A stretch of DNA of 64,000 nt from Xanthobacteraceae bacterium (GTDB lineage: Bacteria; Pseudomonadota; Alphaproteobacteria; Rhizobiales; Xanthobacteraceae): positions 1-64,000 of the forward strand of contig JASHOR010000076.1 of NCBI GenBank assembly GCA_030041005.1, in the 5' to 3' direction. Under the pieces are notes generated by a model. It was not told the origin of the DNA, did no database searches, and saw only the letters and a program-made list of their open reading frames with translations. Both the position numbers and the translations under genes were made by a program. Each line of letters begins with the position of its first letter. Position 1 is the stretch's first letter. Below are positions 17,933-26,563 of the stretch, piece after piece.

Positions 17933-18529
17933 TCAAGACCGGGGAACAGCATGTTCCGGAAGCGGAAAAGTCTTTGCTGCATACTCGGCGCTGACGAGAT
18001 TGGCAGGCGTCGTGAGAAGCCGTACACATTCCGCAGCCGCATCAATGCCTTTCTGCGCGATACGCGCTTCGTCCGCTTCACCGATCGGATGAGGCAGCAT
18101 GACGATCGGCAGGCCGATGTGTCCGACGCCGCGGCCAACAATCTGACCCAGCGGACAGAACGATCGGCTGATCAAGGCCACCGTCGGCACGCCGGCCTTT
18201 TCCAGGTTGACTGCGTCGATGACGCTCCAAGGCGACGACGAGCCGCAGTGGCCGACACCCGAAATGGCCACATCGGATTCGGCCGCCATTTCGGGAATGA
18301 ATGGCGCCCCCTTCGCTGGGAATCCTTTCCGCCAAAACTTGATGTCGGTTACTTCAAAATCACGAGCGAGCGCCTGCGCCAATCCGTCCAGAACGATGTC
18401 CGAGAATTCCTTTCCATTATCGAGGATCGCCACGCGCAGCCCGCGCAATGCCATCGGACGCGGCGCCATCGGGATTGTTTCGGTCTGCTGTGCCCCGGTG
18501 GGCATCAACACGGTCACCGTGTCGGCCAT
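17933..18529 (-). CDS. UGSC-family (seleno)protein homologue, Cys form
   Basis: A 198-residue protein. Its core motif ISGVGHCGSSSPWSVIDAVN matches the family named after the Sec-Gly-Ser-Cys motif found by selenoprotein surveys. Here Cys95 stands at the Sec position and Ser98 replaces the second Cys, giving CGSS. The N-terminal half is a Rossmann-like MALRGLRVAILDNGKEFSDI, and a further Cys lies in SRSFCPLGQIVG. The reaction of the family is not established; the motif suggests redox or thiol chemistry. First gene of the operon with the 356-residue protein and MmgE/PrpD. Family call is from memory of the motif. Confidence 0.68.
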   Translation of the reverse strand: MADTVTVLMPTGAQQTETIPMAPRPMALRGLRVAILDNGKEFSDIVLDGLAQALARDFEVTDIKFWRKGFPAKGAPFIPEMAAESDVAISGVGHCGSSSPWSVIDAVNLEKAGVPTVALISRSFCPLGQIVGRGVGHIGLPIVMLPHPIGEADEARIAQKGIDAAAECVRLLTTPANLVSAEYAAKTFPLPEHAVPRS

Positions 18530-18557
18530 GCAAAATCTCCTATGGATGCAAGAGATC

Positions 18558-18573
18558 GTATAATGTAGTATAC
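18558..18573. promoter_or_regulatory. Candidate FCD-regulator operator in divergent promoter
   Basis: GTATA at 18558 and the palindrome GTATAC at 18568-18573 are spaced 10 bases apart (one helical turn) in the 90-base gap between the UGSC operon and the divergent dehydrogenase gene. FCD-type GntR regulators often bind palindromes centred on GTATAC. A second GTATAC lies at 20874-20879. Assignment to the local regulator is inference. Confidence 0.4.
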
Positions 18574-18619
18574 TTAATTATGCAAGGCCAATTCAAGCGG
18601 CGTAATAATGGAAGTTCCC

Positions 18620-19687
18620 ATGGATATACTCGTTCTCGAAGGGGACGGCATTGGCCCCGAGATCACGTCGGCGACGATGCGCGTGCTGGAAGCCGTCGGC
18701 AAGACCTTTGCCCTCGAGCTGAAATTCACGCGTCTGCCAATCGGGCTCAGCGCGCTCAAGGCGTCAGGCACGACGTTCCCTCCGCGTACGCTGCAGGCGG
18801 CACGCGAGGCTGATGGGACTATCCTTGGTCCCGTTTCGCATAACGACTATCCGCCTGCGGCCGAAGGCGGCGTCAATCCGTCGGGAGCGCTGCGCAGGGG
18901 ACTGGATCTCTACGCCAATATTCGGCCGGCCCGTACCCGGCCCGGCTTTCCGCCACCATGTCGCAAGCCTCTCGACCTCGTCATCGTTCGGGAAAACACC
19001 GAGGGCTTCTATTCCGATCGCTCCATGTTCGTCGGACCCGGCGAATTCATGCCGACGCCCGACATTGCCCTGTCGGTGCGCAAGATCACGCGCTCAGGAT
19101 CGACACGCATCGTCGAAGCTGCTTTTGCGCTGGCACGCCGAACTGGCAGGAGCAAGATCACGGCCGTACATAAGGCCAACGTCCTTCGCGTCTCCGATGG
19201 GCTATTCCTCGAATGTGCGCGCCAAGTCGCCGCGAAGTTTCCCGAGTTCGAGTACGAGGAGAAAATCGTCGATGCCGTGGCCGCACTCCTCGTCCGCGAC
19301 GCAAGCCAGTTCGATGTCATCGTCACCACGAATATGTTCGGCGACATTCTTTCGGACCAAGCGTCCGAGCTATCCGGCAGTCTCGGCTTGGCCGCATCAC
19401 TCAATGTAGGCGAGGGGCATGCGCTCGCTCAGGCGCAACATGGTTCCGCGCCGGACATCGCGGGCAGGGATATCGCCAACCCTTCTTCGCTGATTGGTTC
19501 CGCTGCCATGCTGCTTGATTGGCTCGCACAACGTCACCGCGCGCCGCGATTCGGAGAGGCTGCCGCGGCGATCGAGCGCGCGCTCAACGAGACGGTCGCC
19601 TCGCCAGAGTCGCGCACGCGCGACATGGGCGGCCGGCTCGGCACCGGGGCGTTTACTGAAGCGGTAATCGCGCGATTGGCCCAGTGA
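18620..19687 (+). CDS. Isocitrate/isopropylmalate dehydrogenase family protein
   Basis: A 355-residue NAD(P)-dependent beta-decarboxylating dehydrogenase. Seen: N-terminal DILVLEGDGIGPEIT, LDLYANIRPARTRPG, VIVRENTEGFYSDRSMF, the lysine-containing KITAVHKANVLRVSDG, the metal-binding NMFGDILSDQASELSGSLG and the AQAQHGSAPDIAGRDIANP cofactor loop. The substrate could be a malate, tartrate, homoisocitrate or isopropylmalate analogue; the loop sequence does not decide. The ATG at 18620 is preferred (GGAAG five bases upstream, family-like MDILVLEGDG); the ATG at 18608 is an alternative. Transcribed away from the UGSC operon, sharing its promoter region. Confidence 0.88.
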   Translation: MDILVLEGDGIGPEITSATMRVLEAVGKTFALELKFTRLPIGLSALKASGTTFPPRTLQAAREADGTILGPVSHNDYPPAAEGGVNPSGALRRGLDLYANIRPARTRPGFPPPCRKPLDLVIVRENTEGFYSDRSMFVGPGEFMPTPDIALSVRKITRSGSTRIVEAAFALARRTGRSKITAVHKANVLRVSDGLFLECARQVAAKFPEFEYEEKIVDAVAALLVRDASQFDVIVTTNMFGDILSDQASELSGSLGLAASLNVGEGHALAQAQHGSAPDIAGRDIANPSSLIGSAAMLLDWLAQRHRAPRFGEAAAAIERALNETVASPESRTRDMGGRLGTGAFTEAVIARLAQ

Positions 19688-19694
19688 CCGCCGG

Positions 19695-20714
19695 CTATTT
19701 TACCGGCGCTCCAATCTGCATGTGGGTTTCCTTCACGATGCTCCGATAGAACGCGACATCGCGGCGCGCGAATGCCTCGAAGTCGGCAGGCGTGCCCTCG
19801 GTAATGATGGTGGTGGCGTGCTGGTGCAATTTTTCCTGCGCGGCCGGATCCTTGAGTGCGTCGTGGAAAGACTGGTTGAGACGCCCAGTGATTGCAGGAG
19901 CCGTCTTGGCCGGGCCCACGAGCCCATACCAAATGCCCATGTCGACATCGGAGAGCTTTTTATTTTCGGCAAGAGCCGGTATGTCGGCTGCGAATGGCGT
20001 GCGCTTCTGGTCGGCGATGCCATAGGCAACCAGCTTGCCTGCCTTGATGTATTGCAGCGCACTTGACAGCGTAATGATGGTCACATCGACGTTCCCGCCG
20101 AGAACCTCGAGCAACCCTCCGCTGCCGCCGGAGAATGGCACGTGCACCAGATTGATATCGTAGCGCCGCTTGATGAGTTCGCCGAGAAAATTTTGTGGTG
20201 AGCCAACGCCGGAAGTCGCGTAGGTCAGGCCTCTGGGACGCTTGCGCGCCTGGGCTACAAAGTCGGCAAATGTCTTGGTACCTTTGAGGGTGGGCCCGCC
20301 GGCAACCACGATTGGCGACCTGCCGCCGAGCGCGATATAGGTGAAGTCGCGCTCCACGTTATAAGTAATTTCCGGGTTGACCAGCGTGGCGGTGCTGATC
20401 TCGCGGGGCGTGACGATTTCAAGCGTGTAGCCGTCGGGCCGGGCGGCGATAAGACGATTGGTGGCGATGGAACCGGAGGCACCGGGAACATTCAGCACCA
20501 CAACTCGCTTGCCCAAGTTGCCCGTCATCCCTGATGCAGTGAGCCGGCCTATGAGGTCCACGCTGCCGCCGGGAGTGAACGGAACAATCAGATTTATCAG
20601 CCGCGACGGGTAGTCGTCCGCCCATGCATGCCTGGAGATTAGACCGCAAGCCAGTGCCGCTTGCGAAAGCAACAGGAGTTCCCGTCGTGTAATCGCCGAT
20701 TGCACGCGCTTCAT
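19695..20714 (-). CDS. Tripartite tricarboxylate transporter (Bug family) substrate-binding protein
   Basis: A 339-residue periplasmic receptor. The N-terminus has a twin-arginine-like ITRRELLLLSQAALACGLIS signal ending near HAWA. The mature part has the Bug signatures INLIVPFTPGGSVDLIGRLT, VVVLNVPGASGSIATN and VHVPFSGGSGGLLEVLGG. Bug proteins bind carboxylates such as citrate, glutarate or nicotinate. No TctA/TctB membrane subunits are nearby, so this is one of the orphan receptors typical of these bacteria. It is convergent with the dehydrogenase, 7 bases apart, consistent with taking up that enzyme's substrate (inference). Confidence 0.9.
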   Translation of the reverse strand: MKRVQSAITRRELLLLSQAALACGLISRHAWADDYPSRLINLIVPFTPGGSVDLIGRLTASGMTGNLGKRVVVLNVPGASGSIATNRLIAARPDGYTLEIVTPREISTATLVNPEITYNVERDFTYIALGGRSPIVVAGGPTLKGTKTFADFVAQARKRPRGLTYATSGVGSPQNFLGELIKRRYDINLVHVPFSGGSGGLLEVLGGNVDVTIITLSSALQYIKAGKLVAYGIADQKRTPFAADIPALAENKKLSDVDMGIWYGLVGPAKTAPAITGRLNQSFHDALKDPAAQEKLHQHATTIITEGTPADFEAFARRDVAFYRSIVKETHMQIGAPVK

Positions 20715-20765
20715 CGTTTATTCCTTCGGGCGTTCACTCGTCACTTTTTTGTTTGGTAATTCAGA

Positions 20766-20835
20766 GTGTCCTTCGATTCCGAAGTTCGCAAACGGAGGGT
20801 GCCGCATAATGATGCGAACTTCGGAATCGGGACAC
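20766..20835. repeat. Long inverted repeat
   Basis: GATTCCGAAGTTCGCA (20775-20790) is matched perfectly by its reverse complement at 20813-20828. After a small bulge the pairing resumes with GTGTCC (20766-20771) and GGACAC (20830-20835), giving a 22-bp stem around a 22-base loop. It sits upstream of the Bug receptor gene in a 573-base stretch (20715-21287) without a convincing gene. It has no terminal T-run, so it is not an obvious terminator. Confidence 0.85.
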
Positions 20836-20873
20836 TAGCTACCCGCGCGCCAATATCAGCCAGGTGCGGCATC

Positions 20874-20920
20874 GTATACTTAAAAATACCAGAGGATGCA
20901 AACGAATAATACTGCGTATA
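20874..20920. promoter_or_regulatory. GTATAC palindrome and GTATA half-site upstream of the dioxygenase gene
   Basis: ATCGTATACTTA (GTATAC at 20874-20879) repeats the core of the site near 18568 (TAGTATACTTAA); a further CGTATA lies at 20915-20920. The shared 8-mer GTATACTT in two intergenic regions of one island suggests common control, plausibly by the GntR/FCD regulator encoded at 14599-15348. The surrounding 21000-21287 holds no gene that can be supported. Confidence 0.38.
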
Positions 20921-21287
20921 TTTCAATCCAAGGAAAGCTTGCGTGCCCGGGAACGATGCCTTCCTGCTGAAGCGCCAACAGCGGCTCGTCGAAGCCGCGC
21001 AGCAAAAGCATCCGCCGCAAAAGATCGCGCGGGCTCGGCGATGGCGCCGATCTTATGTCACCTTCGGCTTCAGTTGTTGGCCGTCGAACCGCTTTTCGGA
21101 ATATCGCGCCAGCCTGCCATTCGCATGCGATGGCAACTGCTAAGCCTCTAAGCTTCGCGCGCTCGAACGGAATTGTCGTGCTCGGCGCGCTGGCTTGCTT
21201 GATCACGTAGGCGAATGGACAGCCAATCGATTTTCGTTATTATCGCCGATGACGTCAGCCGGCCGCGTTGTTTTTGTGGAGAACGAG

Positions 21288-22142
21288 ATGATCGACATCG
21301 TTCCGCTCAATCCGCATGTTGGAGCGGAGGTACGCGGACTCGATCTGGCTCGCGAGATCGAGCCTTCGGTTGCTGCGGAGCTGTACGCGGCTTGGCTTAG
21401 GCACCACGTTCTCGTGTTCAGGGGACAGGCTTTAACGGCCGACGATCAGCGCCGGTTCACTTTGCTTTTTGGCGAGATTCAGCCGCCGCGCTCGCGGCCG
21501 GGCCAGCGCGATCCAAACAATCCGGTGCTCTATATCGGCAACGCCACGATCGACGGACAGCGCGGCGAACTGCCGGAAGGCGACATGCAGTTCCACGCCG
21601 ATCAGTGTTACTACGAAAATCCCGCAAAAGGCGCCGTGCTGTATGCCTTGGAGATCCCATCGCGCGGCGGCAACACGCTCTTCGCGAGCACGGGAGCGGC
21701 GTACGACAGCCTGCCTGAAGAATTGCGCGAACAAATCGATCGGCTGCAGGTGTTGTTCCTTTATGATTACGAAAAGAACGCGAACCGGAAGGCGCCGACA
21801 AATTGGGCGGGAGCACCGCGCTATGTCCATCCGGCGGTCGTGCTCCATCCGGAAACGCGTCGGCGAACTCTTCTGGTCAATCGCTTGATGGCCGACAGCA
21901 TTGTCGGCATGCCGCGCGAGCAGAGCGACGGACTGATCGAGCGATTGTGCCAGGCGACCGAGCGTCCGGAGCATATTTACGAGCATGAATGGCAAGTCGG
22001 CGATCTCCTGATCTGGGATAATCGCGCGACTCTGCATGCGCGTACCGATTTCGATCCGGCGGAGCGCCGCGTCCTGCGGCGGCTTGCCATCCGCGGTGAA
22101 CGGCCAATTCCCGCGGTTCCGATTGCGGCACTGGCCTCGTAA
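21288..22142 (+). CDS. TauD/TfdA family Fe(II)/2-oxoglutarate dioxygenase
   Basis: A 284-residue non-haem iron oxygenase. The facial triad is His103-x-Asp105 in QFHADQCYYE and the distal His250 in DNRATLHARTDF; the 2-oxoglutarate-binding arginines lie in AERRVLRRLAIRG. The N-terminal VGAEVRGLDLAREIEP is typical of TauD/TfdA. Family substrates include taurine, alkylsulfates, 2,4-D and related ether or sulfonate compounds; the substrate here is unknown. The start is chosen for the GGAG 6 bases upstream. It is convergent with a GMC oxidoreductase. Confidence 0.9.
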   Translation: MIDIVPLNPHVGAEVRGLDLAREIEPSVAAELYAAWLRHHVLVFRGQALTADDQRRFTLLFGEIQPPRSRPGQRDPNNPVLYIGNATIDGQRGELPEGDMQFHADQCYYENPAKGAVLYALEIPSRGGNTLFASTGAAYDSLPEELREQIDRLQVLFLYDYEKNANRKAPTNWAGAPRYVHPAVVLHPETRRRTLLVNRLMADSIVGMPREQSDGLIERLCQATERPEHIYEHEWQVGDLLIWDNRATLHARTDFDPAERRVLRRLAIRGERPIPAVPIAALAS

Positions 22143-22155
22143 GAGCCGATATCCG

Positions 22156-23805
22156 CTATCGTAGCGCAGCCGCAGGGCGCCGCGTCGGGTCCGCCGTCGA
22201 CCGCCCCGCGATCAGGTCGGCGGCCTTTTCGGCGATCATGATGACGGTGGCATTGATATTGCCGCCGACCAAATCGGGCATGACCGACGCATCGGCAATC
22301 CGCAATCCCGCGACGCCGCGCAGCCTGAGTTCGTGATCGACGACGGCGTCCTCGCCATTGCCCATGCGGCAGGTGCCGCACGGATGATGCGCAGTTGCCG
22401 GCGTAGAGCGAATGTAGGAATCAAGTTCCGAATCGCTGCGCACGTCCTTGCCGGGCCGGATTTCGCGGCCGCGGAATGGATCGAGAGCGGGCTGCGCGGC
22501 CACCTCGCGCAGCAATTTGAGACCGGCGCGCAACGTCTTGAGATCGGATTCGACTGCGAGAAAATTCTGATCGATACGGACCCGGTCGCGCGGCTCGGCC
22601 GAGCGCAGCGTGATGCGACCGCGGCTTGCCGGCCGCAGCAGGATCGGCCTGCAGACGAATGCGTCGGCCCAGGCCTTTTTGATACCCGGGAACCAAGGTC
22701 CGGCATCCGATGCGCCGGAGCGAAACAGCAGTTGAATATCCGGTGTCTCGCAACCTGGATCGGTCTTGATGAACGCCATGAAGCCGCTGGGCACATCGGT
22801 GGCCGGGCCGGTCCCGGCAAGATAGGCGCGCGCAAATGCAACCGTCAGGCGATCCGCGCGGGTGAGATGCACGAATGGTCCGGCCTGTTTGCGTTCGTGC
22901 TGAAGGCCGGTGGCGTAATGATCTTGCAGATTATCGCCAACGCCGCGCAGTGCAATTGTCGGTTCGACATTGACCGCTCGCAGACGGTCGGGATCGCCGA
23001 TGCCAGACAACATCAAAAGTTGTGGCGTGTTGATGGCGCCGCCGCAAAGAATAACCTCGCGATCGGCAAGCGCGCTTTGGCGCCGCCCATCCCGGACATA
23101 TTCGACGCCGACGGCCCGCTGTTGCTCGAGAACGACACGCACCGCGAGAGAACGAGGCAACACGGTCAGATTGCGGCGCCTCAGGACGGGGTGAAGATAA
23201 GCGCGCGCCGTCGTATCGCGCAGTCCGGCGCGAATCGTCCACTGCGCCCAGCCGAAACCATGCTGCTGCGCGCCATTGTAGTCCTCGGTATAAGGATGGC
23301 CGGCTGCGAGGCCTGCAGCAAGATAGGCTTCGTAAAGCGGATCGATATCCTTCGTTCGACGGACATAAAGCGGTCCGCCGCCGCCGCGGTATTCGTTTTC
23401 GCCGTCTTCCCAGGTTTCTGCGCGCTTGAAATAGGAAAGAATCTCGCGGAAAGACCATCCAGGCAGCCCGTACCGCGACCACCGATCGTAGTCGGCCGGG
23501 TGGCCGCGAATATATCCCATCGCATTGATCGAGTGGCACCCTCCGATAAGCTTGCCGCGCGCGGCTTCGATGCTGCGGTTTCCCGTCGCTGCGCCGGAGT
23601 CGGCGCGGTATCCCCAATCGAACCGATCGAAGCCCCAGATGCGTCCGACGCCAAGCGGCACACGGATGAGGGGATGCCAATCCCAGCCACCGGCTTCAAG
23701 TAGCAGAACACTGACTCCGGCGTCAGCGCTCAGTCGATTGGCAATGACACATCCAGCCGAACCCGCTCCGACGACGACGTAGTCGAAAATCTGCGGCTTC
23801 GACAT
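22156..23805 (-). CDS. GMC family oxidoreductase (choline dehydrogenase-like)
   Basis: A 549-residue FAD enzyme. The N-terminal dinucleotide fold is YVVVGAGSAGCVIANRLSAD, then GKLIGGCHSINAMGYIRGHP (GMC signature 1), REVILCGGAINTPQLLMLSG (signature 2) and the C-terminal catalytic region ATAHHPCGTCRMGNGEDAVV. It oxidises a primary alcohol or polyol; the exact substrate is not deducible. It is convergent with the dioxygenase gene, 13 bases between stops, and divergent from the ABC importer operon. Confidence 0.92.
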   Translation of the reverse strand: MSKPQIFDYVVVGAGSAGCVIANRLSADAGVSVLLLEAGGWDWHPLIRVPLGVGRIWGFDRFDWGYRADSGAATGNRSIEAARGKLIGGCHSINAMGYIRGHPADYDRWSRYGLPGWSFREILSYFKRAETWEDGENEYRGGGGPLYVRRTKDIDPLYEAYLAAGLAAGHPYTEDYNGAQQHGFGWAQWTIRAGLRDTTARAYLHPVLRRRNLTVLPRSLAVRVVLEQQRAVGVEYVRDGRRQSALADREVILCGGAINTPQLLMLSGIGDPDRLRAVNVEPTIALRGVGDNLQDHYATGLQHERKQAGPFVHLTRADRLTVAFARAYLAGTGPATDVPSGFMAFIKTDPGCETPDIQLLFRSGASDAGPWFPGIKKAWADAFVCRPILLRPASRGRITLRSAEPRDRVRIDQNFLAVESDLKTLRAGLKLLREVAAQPALDPFRGREIRPGKDVRSDSELDSYIRSTPATAHHPCGTCRMGNGEDAVVDHELRLRGVAGLRIADASVMPDLVGGNINATVIMIAEKAADLIAGRSTADPTRRPAAALR

Positions 23806-24011
23806 TCGAAGTCTCTATGGTCTCTATCTCGTTTAATTTGTCACACAAGAAATCAGTTGAATCACAAAATCAAGGCGCTAATCTTGATGGGCGGGCGATT
23901 ACTGCGCGCGCGGTTCGCGCGGGACCAGACAAATCCATCGACCGCGACCGGCGCGACCGGCCCCAGCCGTGGTCGGCCCGGCACTCATCACGGCCAACAT
24001 TGGGTGATCGG

Positions 24012-24995
24012 ATGCAAGAGCTGAACAGACGGCAAGCATGTGCCGCTATCGCAGGTGCGGCCGCGCTGTCGGCAGGGGTACCGCGCGCGCACGCGGCACC
24101 GCTCACCATCCGCCTTGGGTATTCTTTCGCTGCCGAAGAACAGCTTTGGCTGCTTATGGCGGATCACGCGCTCGATAAGAACTACGGCAAGCTTTATACG
24201 CTCGATGGCACGCGCTTTACCGGCTCGTCGCAAAGGGCGCAGGCGTTCGCCGCTGGCGCCATCGACCTCGCCTCGTCGGGCGCCGAAGGCGTCTTGTTCG
24301 CCGCCGCGGAGGGCATACAAAGCACCATCATTGCCTCCCTATCGAAGGAGGCCCTGCATCGCGGTTTCAACACCGCTTTTCTTGCGCTGGCGTCATCGCC
24401 GATCAACAAGGTCGAAGATCTCAAGGGCAAGACAATCGCCGTCAACGGATTTTCGACGACCGGCGAGTTGTGGCTGAGGACGGCGCTGGAGCGCCACGGT
24501 CTAAAGGAAGGCGACGTTACGGTCGTGCCGGTCTCATTTCCTGCCATGGCGGAATCGCTGCGGTCCGGCAGGATCGATGTCGGCGAATTTCCGCAGCCGT
24601 TCGACGCGATGGCGGGTAAGGAGATGAAGGTCAAGACGATCTTTACCTCCAAGGACGGCATGCCGTTCGACGAAGAGCTGATCGTAATCGTCGGTCATAA
24701 CGCGTATCTGAAAGCGCATGCGCAGGCGATCAGAGGTTTTCTAGCCGACCTGCAGGCGACGACGAGATATTATATTGCCCAACCTGTGAAAGCACGGCAG
24801 ATACTCATAGACAAGAAGTTCGTCCGTGTGCCGGCCGACGTCTATCTGCACATGAAGGACTATTACCGCGATCCGACCCTGCGCGTCGACCTCGACGCCC
24901 TAAGGAAGATGCAGGACGCGCAGGTCGCGGCCGGATTCCAAAAGAAAAAAGTGGACGTCGCATCACTGGTCGACATGAGCTATCTGCCAAAATAG
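24012..24995 (+). CDS. ABC transporter substrate-binding protein (NitT/TauT, SsuA/THI5-like)
   Basis: A 327-residue periplasmic receptor with a Tat-like leader (NRRQACAAIAGAAALSAGVP, cleavage near AHA). The mature protein has the SsuA/NMT1 fold pattern: IRLGYSFAAEEQLWLLMADH, LTDGTR-like TLDGTRFTGSSQRAQAFAAG, GAIDLASSGAEG and VEDLKGKTIAVNGFSTTGEL. Such receptors bind sulfonates, nitrate, pyrimidine precursors or aromatic acids. The start lies at MQELNRRQ; the 206-base upstream gap holds no gene. First gene of a four-gene import operon. Confidence 0.9.
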   Translation: MQELNRRQACAAIAGAAALSAGVPRAHAAPLTIRLGYSFAAEEQLWLLMADHALDKNYGKLYTLDGTRFTGSSQRAQAFAAGAIDLASSGAEGVLFAAAEGIQSTIIASLSKEALHRGFNTAFLALASSPINKVEDLKGKTIAVNGFSTTGELWLRTALERHGLKEGDVTVVPVSFPAMAESLRSGRIDVGEFPQPFDAMAGKEMKVKTIFTSKDGMPFDEELIVIVGHNAYLKAHAQAIRGFLADLQATTRYYIAQPVKARQILIDKKFVRVPADVYLHMKDYYRDPTLRVDLDALRKMQDAQVAAGFQKKKVDVASLVDMSYLPK

Positions 24996-25007
24996 TCCGC
25001 CGTATCG

Positions 25008-25790
25008 ATGCCGCTCCTGGATATTCGCTCGCTCGATAAGTCGTTCACGGCCGACAACAAAGAAATAACGGTGCTCGATCGCCTTTCGCTGAGCATTGAG
25101 GACCGTGATTTCGTCTCCATCGTCGGGCCTACGGGATGCGGCAAGAGCACGTTCCTCCATATCGTCGGCGGGTTTGAGTCCAAAACAGGGGGCGAGGTGC
25201 GGCTCAACGACCGGCCGCTCGATGCTCCCGGGCCTGATCGCGGCATGATGTTCCAGGATCATTCGTTGTTTCCCTGGCTCACTGCGCTGGAGAACGTGTG
25301 CTGGCCGCTGGAAATGAAGGGGCTGCCCAGGGCCAAGCGTCTAGAAATGGCCCGCGAATATCTCGATCTTGTCCACTTGGGGCGTTATGCCGATCTTTAT
25401 CCCGAGCAACTGAGCGGAGGGATGAAGCAGCGCGCCGCGTTGGCGCGGCTCTTGGCGCTCGACCCGCAGATGTTTCTGATGGACGAGCCGTTCGGAGCGC
25501 TCGACTCGCAAACGCGGGAATTGCTGCAAGAGGAGCTGCACGCGATCTGGCGCCACCGCCGAAAAACCGTCCTGTTCGTGACGCACGATATCGACGAGGC
25601 GGTGTATCTGGGGACCCGGCTGCTCGTTTTCACCGCACGGCCGGGCCGCATCAAGGCTGACATCCGTATCGAGGCGGACGAACGAACGGCGAATTTTCGT
25701 ACCTCGCCCGAATTCTTCAAAACTCGTACACGGGTATGGGATCTGCTGCGCGAGGAAGTCTTGAAGGCGCGAGCCTTGGAGGAAAATTGA
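25008..25790 (+). CDS. ABC transporter ATP-binding protein (SsuB/TauB/NitD type)
   Basis: A 260-residue ATPase. Walker A GPTGCGKST at residues 40-48, Q-loop MMFQDHSLFPW, signature LSGGMKQRAALARLLAL, Walker B FLMDEPFGALD and the switch histidine in LFVTHDIDEAV. The length and FPWLTALENV after the Q-loop are typical of the nitrate/sulfonate/taurine subfamily. It energises the two permeases that follow, and overlaps the first by 4 bases. Confidence 0.95.
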   Translation: MPLLDIRSLDKSFTADNKEITVLDRLSLSIEDRDFVSIVGPTGCGKSTFLHIVGGFESKTGGEVRLNDRPLDAPGPDRGMMFQDHSLFPWLTALENVCWPLEMKGLPRAKRLEMAREYLDLVHLGRYADLYPEQLSGGMKQRAALARLLALDPQMFLMDEPFGALDSQTRELLQEELHAIWRHRRKTVLFVTHDIDEAVYLGTRLLVFTARPGRIKADIRIEADERTANFRTSPEFFKTRTRVWDLLREEVLKARALEEN

Positions 25791-26563
25791 AGTTGCGGCT
25801 TACCGTCTTCCAGAACCTGCTCGTCCCGGTCGTCGTCGTCGTTTGCTGGGAAGTTTTCGGCCGCCTCGGCGACGTACCGCCCTATTTGTCGTATCCGTCG
25901 CAGATTCTCGCGGCGCTGTGGCACCTTGCCGCCGACGGCGAGCTTTTCGGCGCTGTTGTCGTCAGTCTTTACCGCGTAACGGCGGGTTTCGCGATCGGGG
26001 CTTCTGCTGGCGTGGGCGTCGGCCTTGCCGCCGGGCTTGTCAGGGGGGTGCGCAACTTCTTCGACCCGCTGGTGTCGTTGCTATTCGCAGTGCCGAAAAT
26101 CGCATTTCTTCCGGTCTTTCTGATCCTTCTCGGCATCGGCGATCCGTCGAAGATCGGCATTGTGGCGTTTTCCTGCTTCTTTCCGATGTTTATCGCCGCG
26201 CGCCACTCCGTCTCCTCTATAAACAAGCTGTTCGTGTGGGCGGCCCAGAACATGGGAGCGTCTCGCCACACGTTGTTCTTTCGGGTCATCATTCCCGCGG
26301 CGGCTCCGGAAATTTTTGCCGGATTGCGGATCAGTCTTGCGCACGCCTTCATCGTGCTGTTTGCGGCGGAACTCATCGGATCGCATAGCGGCCTCGGCAT
26401 GCTGATCGCCGACGGCGAGGATGCGGCGCGCTTTGATCTGATGTTTGCGGCAATTCTCGCGTTCGCGATACTCGGCTTCGTCAGCGACCGAATTCTCATG
26501 GCAGTCCGAGCGCGCGTGCTGCGTGGTGCTATGCTTGGCACGGAGGAGAAAATCCTCGCATGA
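25787..26563 (+). CDS. ABC transporter permease (BPD_transp_1, SsuC-like)
   Basis: A 258-residue inner-membrane permease with about six helices. The EAA loop region reads AAQNMGASRHTLFFRVIIPA, as in SsuC/TauC proteins. The TTG start at 25787 overlaps the ATPase stop (TTGA) and follows GGAGG; a second TTG 6 bases on is possible. Permease 2 starts 4 bases before its stop, so the importer probably uses a heterodimeric channel. Confidence 0.92.
   Translation: MKLRLTVFQNLLVPVVVVVCWEVFGRLGDVPPYLSYPSQILAALWHLAADGELFGAVVVSLYRVTAGFAIGASAGVGVGLAAGLVRGVRNFFDPLVSLLFAVPKIAFLPVFLILLGIGDPSKIGIVAFSCFFPMFIAARHSVSSINKLFVWAAQNMGASRHTLFFRVIIPAAAPEIFAGLRISLAHAFIVLFAAELIGSHSGLGMLIADGEDAARFDLMFAAILAFAILGFVSDRILMAVRARVLRGAMLGTEEKILA

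Noticed and set aside
20864-21206. Two overlapping opposite-strand frames of 95 and 108 aa
   Set aside because: Neither shows a family, ribosome site or conserved motif; treated as non-coding.
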